From the NCBI RefSeq assembly GCF_000317535.1, contig NC_019757.1, positions 3,302,501-3,366,500 of the forward strand: a DNA stretch of 64,000 nucleotides. Reading direction: 5' to 3'. The notes under the pieces are model-generated. The model was not told the origin of the DNA. It saw only the letters and a program-made list of their open reading frames with translations, and made no database searches. The DNA is from Cylindrospermum stagnale PCC 7417 (GTDB lineage Bacteria; Cyanobacteriota; Cyanobacteriia; Cyanobacteriales; Nostocaceae). How positions within the stretch are numbered: the stretch's first letter is position 1; each line of letters opens with the position of its first letter. Positions 36,643 through 46,516 of the stretch are shown here, piece after piece. The translations under genes were made by a program, and so were the position numbers.

Positions 36643-37737
36643 ATGAATCGCTTCTCTCAGAACATCATGAATTTGCACGATTCCGCTTTACAGCAAACTC
36701 AGCTGGCTCAGATGTGTGGTTCCAAGGAGCTATTTCGCGATCGCTATGAAATACTGCGAATTTTGGGCAGAGGTGGTTTTGGCATCACGTTTTTAGCTAA
36801 AAATGTTTTATTGCCTAATAGCCCTTTATGTGTGATCAAACAGCTTTATCCCAAGGTAACTAGTGCCAAAAGTTGGCAAAGGTCTTGTCAGCGGTTTGAA
36901 AAAGAAGCAAAAACATTAGGTCAACTTGGTAGCCATTCTCAAATTCCCATGCTTTTAGACTACTTTGAAGGCAATGGCGAGTTTTATTTAGTACAAGAAT
37001 ACGTACGTGGTTCCACTTTGGCAAGAGAAGTGAGGCGAACTGGCCCCAAAAGTGAAGCCGCAGTTAAACAGTTTTTACAGGAATTATTACCAATATTACA
37101 GTATCTTCAACAACATCACGTAATTCATCGGGACATCAAACCCCAAAATTTGTTGCGTTGTCAAGAGCATCAACGGATAGTGCTGATAGATTTTGGCGCG
37201 GTGAAAGAGGAATTAGTTAATGCTTGTGAAAACTCAAGCATTAAAATCGCCAGCACCAATTTTGTGGGCACAATGGGATTTGCGCCACCAGAACAGCTTT
37301 CCCTAAGTCCAGTTTATGCCAGTGATATTTATGCCTTGGGCATGACTTGTCTTTATCTTTTGACCGGTAAAGGGCCTTTAGATTTTGACTATGACATGAA
37401 TACTGGCGAGATCTGTTGGCAAAAAGAGGTAGATATCAGCCACAATTTTGCCAAAATTCTCGGCAAAATGCTGAAAATATCTTTAGATGAGCGGTTTAAG
37501 ACCGCTGATGAAGCAATCGCAGCCCTTGGTGGCGAAAGCTATTTGCCTACTTTGACTAACTGTTTAACGACCCAAGCACTGAGTAACCAAAGTATTACAC
37601 AAGAAGATAAACAGCCGCAGGTATATATGTCGCCTGTCGCCAGAACTGCTAGTGCTATTCGCGAATGGAGAGCAAGGCTCAAGGAAAAAAAGCAGTATAG
37701 TAATTTTTATGGTTACCAATCTAAAGTATCAAATTAG
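36643..37737 (+). CDS. Ser/Thr protein kinase (Hanks type)
   Basis: This is a 364-residue kinase. The glycine loop is ILGRGGFGITFLAKN (about residue 40), with Lys in VIKQLYP. The catalytic loop is VIHRDIKPQNLL, DFG is LIDFGAVKE, and the APE-like segment is MGFAPPEQ. The domain ends near residue 300. The tail of about 60 residues (TQEDKQPQVYMSPVARTAS) has no WD40 or membrane part. The N-terminal zinc-ribbon Cys cluster of the neighbouring kinases is missing; only one Cys remains there (AQMCGSKELF). It is followed 398 bases on by another kinase gene. Substrate unknown. Confidence 0.93.
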   Translation: MNRFSQNIMNLHDSALQQTQLAQMCGSKELFRDRYEILRILGRGGFGITFLAKNVLLPNSPLCVIKQLYPKVTSAKSWQRSCQRFEKEAKTLGQLGSHSQIPMLLDYFEGNGEFYLVQEYVRGSTLAREVRRTGPKSEAAVKQFLQELLPILQYLQQHHVIHRDIKPQNLLRCQEHQRIVLIDFGAVKEELVNACENSSIKIASTNFVGTMGFAPPEQLSLSPVYASDIYALGMTCLYLLTGKGPLDFDYDMNTGEICWQKEVDISHNFAKILGKMLKISLDERFKTADEAIAALGGESYLPTLTNCLTTQALSNQSITQEDKQPQVYMSPVARTASAIREWRARLKEKKQYSNFYGYQSKVSN

Positions 37738-38135
37738 CAATAAAATCTTCAACTATTAAAAAAAAATCAAAACTAATTTAGTAACCATTTAGACCAGATT
37801 AAATTTTATTCATGCTTGAGTAATCAAGGTTTTCAGTTTTTACCTAGTACTTTATGAGTCGTCAATATACAAGTGAAATTATAGCACTAGCAGTTTTACA
37901 AGATTTTAAATTCGGATTGTTATATAATCGAGAGAATAATTAATCCTATAGCTCTCGTAGTTTTTTAGTACTGATGAAAACTGACTATTATTTACAAACA
38001 TTGACTATATTAAGTTATTCCCCAACCCCTAAAACAAGATTATCTACTAGCATGAGTCCGCAAGAGCCTATTGTTTTAAGGGTAAATCCGAAGCAAAATT
38101 AGCATAAATTGTTACGCAGTCGCGCCTGTCAGTTC
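37738..38135. other. 398-base intergenic stretch, no gene
   Basis: AT-rich DNA between two kinase genes on the same strand. No terminator with a T-run, repeat or ORF was recognised, apart from short A and T runs near 37760. Confidence 0.5.
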
Positions 38136-40208
38136 ATGATCTGCTGCTTAAATCCCGATTGCCCAAATCCCCAAAATCCCGATGGAAAAAAGCTATGTCT
38201 TGCTTGTAGTACCCCGCTGGTACCACTTTTGAGAAATCGCTTCCGCGTCATTCAGGTACTTTCAGACGAAGGGGGATTTGGCAGAACTTATCTATCAGAA
38301 GATATAGATAAACTAAATGAACGTTGTGTCGTTAAGCAATTAGCTCCAAAGTTCCAAGGAACTTGGTCGCAAAAGAAGGCAATGGAGTTGTTTGCTGAGG
38401 AAGCGAAGCGGCTGCAAGAACTAGGAGAACATCCACAAATTCCGACTTTGTTAGCTTACTTTGAGCAAGATAACTGTTTGTATTTAGTGCAGCAACTGAT
38501 CAATGGGCAGAATTTATTAAGGGAATTGCAGTTGCGTTCCCGCTATAGAGATTGGGATATTCAATCAATCTTGCTGGATTTATTACCTATCCTCAAGTTT
38601 ATCCACGATCGCGGAGTTATTCATCGAGATATCAAGCCAGAAAATATCATCCGGCGTAAAGGTGATGGGAGATTAACTCTGATTGATTTTGGCTCTTCCA
38701 AACAATTCACAGCAAAAGTACAAAATAAAATAGGCACATCAATTGGTTCACACGGTTATTCGCCAATTGAACAACTTAGAGATGGTAAAGCTTACCCAGC
38801 TAGCGATTTATTTGGTTTGGGAGCTACCTGCTTTCATCTGCTAACGGGAATTTCACCTTTTCAGTTATGGATGGAACATGGATATAGTTGGGTAGGAAAT
38901 TGGCAGCAATATTTGCGTTGTCCTTTAAGTAGTGAATTAGCTCAAGTTCTGGATAAGCTGTTACAAAAAAATATGCAGCAGCGCTATCAATCAGCAGATG
39001 AAGTCATCAGAGACTTGACTAAACAACATACACATTTACTACCACCAGCTAGCAATTCAGTTGTCAAACAACCAGAAACTCGGTCAGAAATTTTTCCGAA
39101 AAAATATATTTTCCTAAGAAATTTACTTTTGGCAGTTGCTGCTATTCTGTTGCTCGGATTAGGAGAATCTGGGTATAGACAATATCTGCGTCTGCAAACT
39201 GGTCTACCCGCTAACCTGAGTCAGCCGAATCATAGTTCAAATAGTGAAGCGGTTCTGAGTCAACCGCCGAAGGTTGCTTGGGGGAATATTACTTTAGCCA
39301 ACACTATTAAAGGACATGATGAATCGGTTTTGTCTGTCGTTGTCAGCCCAGATGGTAAAACTATAGCCAGCAGTGGCGATGGGCGACACCCCGCTGTTCG
39401 CAATGGCACTATTAAACTCTGGGATCTCGCCACAGGGCAGCAAATCTCTAGCCTGAGTGGAAATTCTCAAAAAGTGAATGTGGTCAGTTTCTCCCCAGAT
39501 GGCAAAACCCTGGTTAGCGGTGGTGATGACAGCACGATCAAAGTCTGGAATCTGGCAACGTCCAAGCAAATTCGCACCCTAAAAGGACATTCCGACTCAA
39601 TTCATGCCCTAGCAATTAGCCCAGATGGAAAAACCTTGGTTAGCGGTAGTGATGACAGCACAAGCAAAGTCTGGAATCTGGCAACGGGTAAGCAAATCCG
39701 CACCCTACCCGGTCACAGTTTCTGGGTGCGATCTGTTGCTATTAGCCCGGATGGTGTCACCTTTGCCAGTGGCAGTTTTGACAAGACGATCAAAATCTGG
39801 AATATCAGCAAGGGACAGGAAATCATCACCCTGAAGGGAAATACTCAAACAGTGACATCTGTAGCTTTTAGCCCGGATGGTAAGACTTTGGCGAGTGGTA
39901 GTCGCCAAGCGCTGCTTTCAGCAGATCGCACAATTAAACTGTGGGATTTAGCAACAGGAAAGGAAACTCGCAAACTAGCGGGACATGCTAACACCGTTAC
40001 ATCTGTAGCTTTTAGCCCCGATGGTAAGATTTTAGCGAGTGGCAGTCGCGATCGCACTATCAAACTGTGGAATCTCGCAACGGCAGAGGAAATTACCACT
40101 TTGGCAGGACATACCAATACAGTTACATCCCTCGCATTTAGTCCCGATGGTAAGACGTTGGTTAGTGGCGGTGAGGATAATTCAATCAAGATTTGGCGTT
40201 TTTTTTAG
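38136..40208 (+). CDS. Ser/Thr protein kinase with transmembrane segment and seven WD40 blades
   Basis: This is a 690-residue protein. The N-terminal Cys cluster CLNPDCPNPQNPDGKKLCLAC resembles a zinc ribbon. The kinase domain has LSDEGGFGRTYLSE, HRDIKPENII, LIDFGSSK and HGYSPIEQ. A membrane segment (FLRNLLLAVAAILLLGLG, about residue 330) is followed by a linker and seven WD40 blades with GHDESVLSVVVSPDGKT-type starts and IKLWDL-type ends, to the C-terminus. The kinase would face the cytosol. ATG at 38136 (MICCLNPDC) is preferred over a TTG at 38109. It is the intact counterpart of the interrupted gene at 14042. Confidence 0.93.
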   Translation: MICCLNPDCPNPQNPDGKKLCLACSTPLVPLLRNRFRVIQVLSDEGGFGRTYLSEDIDKLNERCVVKQLAPKFQGTWSQKKAMELFAEEAKRLQELGEHPQIPTLLAYFEQDNCLYLVQQLINGQNLLRELQLRSRYRDWDIQSILLDLLPILKFIHDRGVIHRDIKPENIIRRKGDGRLTLIDFGSSKQFTAKVQNKIGTSIGSHGYSPIEQLRDGKAYPASDLFGLGATCFHLLTGISPFQLWMEHGYSWVGNWQQYLRCPLSSELAQVLDKLLQKNMQQRYQSADEVIRDLTKQHTHLLPPASNSVVKQPETRSEIFPKKYIFLRNLLLAVAAILLLGLGESGYRQYLRLQTGLPANLSQPNHSSNSEAVLSQPPKVAWGNITLANTIKGHDESVLSVVVSPDGKTIASSGDGRHPAVRNGTIKLWDLATGQQISSLSGNSQKVNVVSFSPDGKTLVSGGDDSTIKVWNLATSKQIRTLKGHSDSIHALAISPDGKTLVSGSDDSTSKVWNLATGKQIRTLPGHSFWVRSVAISPDGVTFASGSFDKTIKIWNISKGQEIITLKGNTQTVTSVAFSPDGKTLASGSRQALLSADRTIKLWDLATGKETRKLAGHANTVTSVAFSPDGKILASGSRDRTIKLWNLATAEEITTLAGHTNTVTSLAFSPDGKTLVSGGEDNSIKIWRFF

Positions 40209-40211
40209 TGG

Positions 40212-40238
40212 TAGAGGCACAAGATTATTGTGCCTCTA
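40212..40238 (+). terminator. Hairpin just after the kinase-WD40 gene
   Basis: TAGAGGCACAA (40212-40222) and TTGTGCCTCTA (40228-40238) form a perfect 11-bp stem with loop GATTA, starting 3 bases after the stop codon. There is no T-run, so it may act as a 3'-end stabiliser or weak terminator. Confidence 0.6.
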
Positions 40239-40912
40239 GGTGTATTCCACTTATTGAAAAGGAAGATATTTTTTCTACACTAGATGTGCTTAAAAGTTAC
40301 AGTACTTTAGTTTATAATTTTTCTGAATAGAGTCAGCAGTAACATTCATTATCAAAGCATAGGTAAAATTTAGTACTTTAGATTAATTAATTATCGCAGC
40401 ACTAAAATTTGAAATAATCGCCATAACCAATGTAGATAGAGAGTTATAGCTAAAAAATATAATTATTTTTTTATAAAAAAATATATTTATTTATTGATTT
40501 TTTTTATTAATAAAAGCGACAGAAAATTATTACTTAGCTCTATCTAAGTAAGATAGCGTTCATTTCTTAAGTGTTATCTTGCTATTTGCCTGCGTAAATA
40601 AGGACAAATTAGGATTTTTGTCTAACTATTTATCATAAAAAAAATCTATTTAATTGTTATCAGTAATTGCCGAAAAATGCTTTGGTAAACTTTATTTTTA
40701 GATTCATTAATCAATTAATTTAATAGTAACTTTCTTAACTAAATTAGTTATAATAGGATCTAGGTTCATAGTAGAAAATTGCCGTCAAATACTACACTTA
40801 CAATAAATTCTTTAGGAAATACACCTTTTGACACCAGAGCTAAAGCAAGAAATTGCTCTCCTTATGCCTTTAGTTGCCTTTTCTAAGGACAGCTAAAGAA
40901 AGGAGGCTGATC
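40239..40912. other. 674-base very AT-rich intergenic stretch
   Basis: No gene, repeat or RNA structure was recognised. Long A/T runs occur (about 40455-40520). The leader of the Crp-type gene begins towards the right end. Confidence 0.5.
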
Positions 40913-41638
40913 ATGTCAGTGGACACAAACCCCCTGCGAGCAAGACAAAATAGGCTGCTCGCTGCTTTGCCTGACGTTGAGTATGAGCTTCTGATTCCGC
41001 ACCTGAAGCTTGTCCCGCTCCCATATGAGCAAATTATTTATCAGGCAGAAGAACCGATCACACAAATCTATTTTCCCCATCAAGGCGCTATTTCTTTAGT
41101 TTCGATTATGGAAAATGGCTCAACAGTGGAAGTCGGCATAGTCAGCAATGAAGGTATGGTGGGTATCCCTGTAATTTTGGGAGGTAAGACCACGACCACA
41201 ACAGCGCTTGTGCAGATCCCAGGCAGTGGTGTGCGAATGAATGCAGATGTCCTTAAAACCTTGTTTGACCAAGGTGGGGCAATTCAAAGCCTACTTTTGC
41301 GCTATATACAAGCTCGATTCACTGAAATTACCCAAGGCTGTGCCTGCAACCGTCTGCATACACTAGAAGAGCGACTTGCCCGTTGGCTGCTAACAGTTTC
41401 TGACCGTCTGCAATCAGATGAGTTTCTCTTGACTCAAGAATTTATCTCTCAAATGCTGGGTGTACGCCGCTCCGGTGTTACGGTGGCCGCTAGCACCCTC
41501 AGTCGAGCAGGAATGATCTCCTATAAACGTGGTCGGATTAATATCCTCAATCGAGAGGGTTTAGAGGCTACTTCTTGCGAGTGTTATCGAGTAATTAGAA
41601 ACGAATTCTCTCGATTGCTAGGCAATTCTCCTGGATAG
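40913..41638 (+). CDS. Crp/Fnr-family transcriptional regulator
   Basis: This is a 241-residue regulator. A cyclic-nucleotide-binding beta barrel (about 25-145; IYFPHQGAISLVSIMENGST, VSNEGMVGIPVILGG) is joined by a long helix to a C-terminal winged HTH (LTQEFISQMLGVRRSGVTVA). The canonical cAMP-binding Arg/Ser pair is not evident, so another ligand or none is likely. AAAGGAGG lies 7 bases before ATG 40913, which fixes the start; a longer frame from 40874 would ignore this strong site. Targets are unknown. The response regulator gene follows after 137 bases. Confidence 0.92.
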   Translation: MSVDTNPLRARQNRLLAALPDVEYELLIPHLKLVPLPYEQIIYQAEEPITQIYFPHQGAISLVSIMENGSTVEVGIVSNEGMVGIPVILGGKTTTTTALVQIPGSGVRMNADVLKTLFDQGGAIQSLLLRYIQARFTEITQGCACNRLHTLEERLARWLLTVSDRLQSDEFLLTQEFISQMLGVRRSGVTVAASTLSRAGMISYKRGRINILNREGLEATSCECYRVIRNEFSRLLGNSPG

Positions 41639-41775
41639 GATTCTGGTAACTTTTTTTACTCTCTATGTGCGAAACCGGACAGACTTCCAATATTGAGTTA
41701 GTCTAACTTTGGTAAGGTTGTGCATTTTAATGCCCTTGTTATTCAAGGTATTAGAACTACACGAAGGTAATATAA

Positions 41776-42198
41776 ATGTCTACTCAATTAATACGTTGTG
41801 ATGGCTTACGCTTGCTGGTTGTCGATGACGATGCTGATACAAGAGAAATACTCACCTTAATATTTAAATTGGAGGGTGCTGAAATTAGATCTGTTGCTTC
41901 AGCAAGTGAGGCTTTAGAACTAATATCACCTTTTAAACCTGATATCCTCATTAGCGATATCCACTTACCAGATGAAGACGGCTACTCACTGCTGTCGAAA
42001 ATAAGGAATTTGGAGCGAGTGCAAGGTAGATGGACTCCAGCGATCGCACTGACGGGATCGGCGATGGATGAAGACCGTGCCAATGCATTGTCCGCAGGTT
42101 TTCAATTGCATCTATGCAAGCCAATTAACTTAGATGAGTTAGTCTCTGAGGTTGCTGATCTACTAGCTGGATGTAAGTTGTTAGCTGGTGTTGTTTAG
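41776..42198 (+). CDS. Single-domain response regulator
   Basis: This is a 140-residue stand-alone receiver domain. The acidic pocket is VVDDDAD (residues 15-21), the phospho-acceptor is D61 in LISDIHLPDEDGY, the switch Thr is in IALTGSA, and the conserved Lys is K114 in LCKPINL. There is no output domain, so it acts by protein contact or in a phosphorelay. GAAGGT precedes ATG 41776. No cognate kinase lies next to it; the nearest histidine kinase in this window is at 29684. Confidence 0.94.
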   Translation: MSTQLIRCDGLRLLVVDDDADTREILTLIFKLEGAEIRSVASASEALELISPFKPDILISDIHLPDEDGYSLLSKIRNLERVQGRWTPAIALTGSAMDEDRANALSAGFQLHLCKPINLDELVSEVADLLAGCKLLAGVV

Positions 42199-42274
42199 TC
42201 TTGTTGATTTGGCAGATAAAATAACTGTGGTGGCATGGCAGTGAAAATTAAATATGCATTATGCAGAACCCTTG

Positions 42275-42300
42275 TAGAGACGTTGCATACAACGTCTCTA
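42275..42300. repeat. Dispersed palindrome, second copy
   Basis: TAGAGACGTTG (42275-42285) and CAACGTCTCTA (42290-42300) form an 11-bp stem around CATA. The same element occurs at 19037-19066, including upstream flank AAATATGCAT and ACCCTTG. It stands between convergent genes (response regulator and ClC). Confidence 0.8.
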
Positions 42301-42336
42301 GATTCTTTGCCACAATAGGTCTAAGTATTTACTTTT

Positions 42337-45015
42337 TCAATTATTAATTGCGCCTCTGACCAAAATTACTGTACTTTCTACACCATTGGCGATCGCTTCC
42401 GGGATATTACCTTGAATCGCCTGCTGCAACAATCCCTCACGGGAAGCCCCCAAAACGACAACATCAAAACCTTCGGTTTTCACCAACTTAATTACACCTT
42501 CAGAAACTGAATCGGCTTGAACTGGGGTAGCAATCACAGTACTGGACAATTTACGGCGGCGCATTAGCTGGCGGATGGCTTGTTCTAAAACTGTCATGTC
42601 TGGCTTGAATTCCGAGGGCTTAAACACCTGTGTGAGGCGAATTTGGGGGTGATTCCCCAAAGTTACTAAAGCAGGTAACAATTTAAGCGCCACCCGCGCA
42701 TTGGGTCCACCAGCCATTGGAACTAACCAATGGTTAAAGGAGTGCTGAGTGTGGGGAGATGGAGTAACTGGTGACTCTGGAATATTGGCTAGTTTAACTA
42801 ACACAACGTCGCAGGTGGCTTGGCGAATTATCGTATCTACAACATTGCCAAAAATCCGCCCTGGGGTAGAAGTGTTACCTTTCCAGCCCATTAAAATCAG
42901 GTCAATATTTCGTTCGTTAATTGTCTCTAAAATTGCCTGTGCGATATCGTGGGCGACTCGGATTTGGGTATGTAGGGGAATTCCCCACTTTTTCGCTAAA
43001 ACTTCCGCCTGTCGGAGCAAACGGCGACTTTTTGTGGTTTTTACCTGTGTTTCGGCTGGGGAACTGTGACGAGATACCAGCATTACTTGAATGCACTCTA
43101 TTTCATAGTGGCGATCGCGGGCAATAGCTGCTGCTATTTCTAATAAAGTCGCTGCTGTCTCTGGATTTGCCAGGGTGACTAATAATCTACCTCTGCCAAT
43201 ATTGGGCGATCGCGTTTGGTAAACTACATAAGAAGGTTCTGGTCGCGGGCCAGGGACACCATTTTCACAATTGAGATGATCTGCTTCCGCCCGGATAATA
43301 TCCCCACGAGTAATAATCCCAATCAGTTTCTGTGCTTCCATCACTGGTAAACGGCTGATTTGATAACGATCAAGTAAATACAGCACATGACTCAAGTTAT
43401 GCTGGGGTGTTACCGTTATCGGCTGCGGTGTCATGATTTCCTTTAAGTGACGATCATTTGCTAGCTGGCGATCGCCTCCGGCGGGGCGTAGCCCATCGCG
43501 CATTTTCTGCAAATCTGATTGCGTCACAATCCCCACTAGCTTGTTTTCTTCTACCACTGGGAAACCGCGATGGTGAGAACGGGCAAATGCCTGGATGACT
43601 TCATCTAAATTCATCTCTGTATCTAGAGTTTCCACCCGTTGTTGCATCACATCTTTAGCTGTTAACTTTGTCGATATCCCCTCGATGGAAGCACCTTTTT
43701 TGATGATGATGCCATTTAACTCCAAAAGCTTGTTATACAGTGATCCAGGTACTACCTTCTCTGCAATCAAGTAGGCAGTTACAGACACAATCATTAAAGG
43801 TAATACCAGATTGAAATCTGTAGTCATCTCAAAGACAATCACAATTGCTGTAATTGGGACTTTGGAAACAGCGCTAAAAAATCCCCCCATCCCTGCTAAA
43901 GCAAAGGTAGTTGGCGAACCCACCCCTAAAAGGTAGAACTCAGATACACCAACTAGGTGTCCTAAACAAGAACCTAAAATGAGACTGGGAGCGAATATCC
44001 CGCCTGGTGCGCCGGAACCAAATGCGACTAAGGTGAGGAAAAATTGAGCGATAAAGGCGATCGCCGCTAAGGAAAAATGAGCATCACCAGTAATTACATA
44101 TTCCCGCAACCCCGTATTATCACGAAAATACTCAGGCAGCATAGCCACGACAATGCCAGATATACAACCAGCTAAAGCCACCCGGAGGGGTAAGCTGATG
44201 TGCAATCTTTGATAAAGTTTAATGCTGAAAATTAATCCCCGATTAAATAATGCACCAAGCAACCCCGCCAAGATTCCCAATAGCAGGAAAGCCGGAATTT
44301 CTGGGAGGGAGAATTGGCTAGAAGACTTTGCCAACTCCAGATTTAGTTCCAAACTGCCGCCACCCAATAACCGGGAAACTACCCCACCAATAAAGGAGGC
44401 GATAATGGCGGTTCCTAAAGTCAGTCCTGATAAATCTTGGAGTAACTCCTCGACGATAAACAACACCCCGGCAATCGGGGCATTGAAAGCAGCTGCTAAA
44501 CCCGCACCTGCACCCGCAGCAACCATTTGCCGCCGATGATCTGGAGAAGTGGGTACTAAGCGACTCATTCCCGCTGCCAAACCTGCCCCTACTTGGACAG
44601 TGGGGCCTTGTCGCCCTAGAGTGATTCCTGAACCTAAAGCAACAATTGCACTGAGTAACTTGACAATTGCCACGCGCCAGGATAGATTTACTGGCACATT
44701 GGCAAGAGTTGCTTTGACTTGGGGGATACCACTACCCGCAGCCTCTGGGGCAAATCGCTGCACCAACCAGCCAGCCAGAAACCCAAAGCTTAGACCAATT
44801 ATGGGTAAAACTAGCCATGCTGGTAGCAGATGGGTAGTGTGAACTCGCCAGGTTCCCAACCATCCCGATCCCACTTTCAGAAATACCGCAGACAGGGCGG
44901 CCACTAGACCGATAACAGAAGCTTCGGCGTTGGCGAAGCCCATCGAAGATATCGCTAAACCTCTTCTAGGCTGCCACAAGTTGCGAACGAACTGAGTCAG
45001 AACAGGAAGGGACAT
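42337..45015 (-). CDS. ClC chloride channel/antiporter fused to CBS pair and two USP domains
   Basis: This is an 892-residue protein. The ClC membrane domain covers about residues 30-430 with GSGIPQVKATL (residues 94-98 for the Ser loop), GRQGPTVQ (134-141), LFIVEELL and GAPGGIFAPSL. A CBS pair follows (about 450-580; HHRGFPVVEENKLVGIVTQS, YQISRLPVMEAQKLIGIITR), then two universal-stress-protein-like domains (about 600-890; RNIDLILMGWKGNTSTPGRI). The external gating glutamate of GREGP is Gln here (Q136, codon CAA at 44608-44610), while the internal Glu pair is kept. ATG at 45015 is used; the longer frame runs into an ATTCAAA array. Confidence 0.92.
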   Translation of the reverse strand: MSLPVLTQFVRNLWQPRRGLAISSMGFANAEASVIGLVAALSAVFLKVGSGWLGTWRVHTTHLLPAWLVLPIIGLSFGFLAGWLVQRFAPEAAGSGIPQVKATLANVPVNLSWRVAIVKLLSAIVALGSGITLGRQGPTVQVGAGLAAGMSRLVPTSPDHRRQMVAAGAGAGLAAAFNAPIAGVLFIVEELLQDLSGLTLGTAIIASFIGGVVSRLLGGGSLELNLELAKSSSQFSLPEIPAFLLLGILAGLLGALFNRGLIFSIKLYQRLHISLPLRVALAGCISGIVVAMLPEYFRDNTGLREYVITGDAHFSLAAIAFIAQFFLTLVAFGSGAPGGIFAPSLILGSCLGHLVGVSEFYLLGVGSPTTFALAGMGGFFSAVSKVPITAIVIVFEMTTDFNLVLPLMIVSVTAYLIAEKVVPGSLYNKLLELNGIIIKKGASIEGISTKLTAKDVMQQRVETLDTEMNLDEVIQAFARSHHRGFPVVEENKLVGIVTQSDLQKMRDGLRPAGGDRQLANDRHLKEIMTPQPITVTPQHNLSHVLYLLDRYQISRLPVMEAQKLIGIITRGDIIRAEADHLNCENGVPGPRPEPSYVVYQTRSPNIGRGRLLVTLANPETAATLLEIAAAIARDRHYEIECIQVMLVSRHSSPAETQVKTTKSRRLLRQAEVLAKKWGIPLHTQIRVAHDIAQAILETINERNIDLILMGWKGNTSTPGRIFGNVVDTIIRQATCDVVLVKLANIPESPVTPSPHTQHSFNHWLVPMAGGPNARVALKLLPALVTLGNHPQIRLTQVFKPSEFKPDMTVLEQAIRQLMRRRKLSSTVIATPVQADSVSEGVIKLVKTEGFDVVVLGASREGLLQQAIQGNIPEAIANGVESTVILVRGAINN

Positions 45016-45020
45016 ATAAA

Positions 45021-45048
45021 ATTCAAAATTCAAAATTCAAAATTCAAA
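45021..45048. repeat. ATTCAAA heptamer array, 4 units
   Basis: Four perfect ATTCAAA units fill the 38-base gap between tldE and the ClC gene. The same unit occurs at 12513-12540. Confidence 0.9.
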
Positions 45049-45053
45049 AACTT

Positions 45054-46367
45054 TTAATTCTGTCTCCCGGTGGTTGATAGTCCTTCTACTATCAGCGAAG
45101 GAGTATAACAAGGGCCATTCCAATCACCATCACTACCCACCTTAACCAATTGTTTGAGGGCCGTGTAAACATTACCTGCAACCATCGTATCTTTAACACG
45201 TCCAATCACATCGCCATTTTTTACGCGATAGCCCAAATCAACATTGATGGAAAAATCGCCAGAAATGCCGCCACCACCACCCAACATTTGATCCACAATC
45301 AAGCCATTATCCATCTGGCAAATCAAGTCTTGTAGGGATGCAGAACCAGGCTGGATGAGGAAATTAAATAAACCAGGGATGGGATAGCTGCCTAAACCAG
45401 GACGAAAACCATTACCAGTGGTACTCATTCCTAGTTGGCGTCCGGTGGTGCGATCGCCATAAAAGTTTTGTAAAATTCCGTTTTCGATAAATATCAAAGA
45501 CTGGGTAGGTGTGCCTTCATCATCAAAAGGGCAACTGTAAGGGCCAGCTTCTGGATCTTGGTAGAGGGTGAGGTTGGGTGACATGACTGGTTTACCTAGC
45601 CGTTCTCCCCAAGGTGAAGCTTTTTCTAGGATATGCTTGCCATTTAAAGCCGCTTGCACCGTGCCCCAAAGCATATCAGCGGCTTTAGAAGTGAACAAAA
45701 CAGGGAGGCGACCGTTTGGGGTGGAAACGTTTTCTTTAGCCCAAAATAACCGCTGTAAAATTTGGTGAGCTAATCTATCTGGGTGGAGTTCACCGCGTTG
45801 GGTTTGTCCATCAGCAACATTCAAAATATCCTCGCCCCGTACCCATTCGGCTGACAGATAGCAGCTGAGGGTAGTGTCGGTGTAGTAGCAATCTAAACCT
45901 TTGCTGTTAACCAGTCTGGTGTTTTCGATATCGCATTCCCAGTCACTGTGACAGAGAACATCGGGGTAGGCATCGCGGATTAATGCGATCGCTTCTTTGC
46001 CCCAGTCTACCAGCATTTCTATCGGTACAGCCGCCCCCAAATCTGGGTAAGATGGCCGAAAATTGCTGCCTAATTCCACTGGTTCCGGTTGATTTAGTTG
46101 ACTCAAAGCCAGCGATCGCTCCACCATCACTTGTGGTTCCACAGAACCGTAAGCTACCATCAGTCCTGGACGACCGTGGCGCCACAGCCGCAGCGCTGTG
46201 CCTTCAGATTGGCTTGTTTCTAGCTGTTTGAGTCGGTTGGCCTCAAAAAAAACTGGTCGAGAAAGCGATCGCGACTGATACACCTCAGCTGCCTCTGCTC
46301 CAGATTTTAAAGCTAGTTCCAGCAGCTGTTCTGCTAGCGTATCTTGTGACAAATTTTCAGAACCCAT
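45054..46367 (-). CDS. pmbA: TldE/PmbA, non-catalytic partner of TldD
   Basis: This is a 437-residue protein of the PmbA/TldE family: EVYQSRSLSRPVFFEANRLK, then a TldD-like body without HExxxH, and the conserved C-terminal GGGGGISGDFSINVDLGYRV. It forms a heterodimer with TldD (10431-11825), in which only TldD carries the metal. ATG at 46367 (MGSENLSQ) is chosen; the frame upstream to 46415 lacks family similarity and meets a heptamer repeat. It is 38 bases upstream of the ClC gene, on the same strand. Confidence 0.92.
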   Translation of the reverse strand: MGSENLSQDTLAEQLLELALKSGAEAAEVYQSRSLSRPVFFEANRLKQLETSQSEGTALRLWRHGRPGLMVAYGSVEPQVMVERSLALSQLNQPEPVELGSNFRPSYPDLGAAVPIEMLVDWGKEAIALIRDAYPDVLCHSDWECDIENTRLVNSKGLDCYYTDTTLSCYLSAEWVRGEDILNVADGQTQRGELHPDRLAHQILQRLFWAKENVSTPNGRLPVLFTSKAADMLWGTVQAALNGKHILEKASPWGERLGKPVMSPNLTLYQDPEAGPYSCPFDDEGTPTQSLIFIENGILQNFYGDRTTGRQLGMSTTGNGFRPGLGSYPIPGLFNFLIQPGSASLQDLICQMDNGLIVDQMLGGGGGISGDFSINVDLGYRVKNGDVIGRVKDTMVAGNVYTALKQLVKVGSDGDWNGPCYTPSLIVEGLSTTGRQN

Positions 46368-46418
46368 GACCCTTGGTGAATTGTGATTTGTGGATTTTGA
46401 ACCGCAGATAGACAATAG

Positions 46419-46500
46419 TCATTGGTCATTGGTCATTAGTCATTGGTTATTGGTTTTTACCGATTACCCATTACCGATTACCCATTACCTATTCCCCATT
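46419..46500. repeat. TCATTGG and CATTACC heptamer arrays
   Basis: Five units of TCATTGG type (46419-46453, two with one change) are followed by CCGATTACCCATTACCGATT-like repeats to about 46500. The first is the reverse complement of the AATGACC/CCAATGA array at the coaE start. It lies between tldE and the Tab2-type gene. Confidence 0.85.
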
Positions 46501-46516
46501 CCCCCCTACCAACTAT

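Noticed and set aside
39294-40189. Minus-strand and shifted frames through the WD40 region (for example 39845-40189)
   Set aside because: WD40 repeats keep several antisense frames open; codon use and protein character support only the plus-strand kinase gene.
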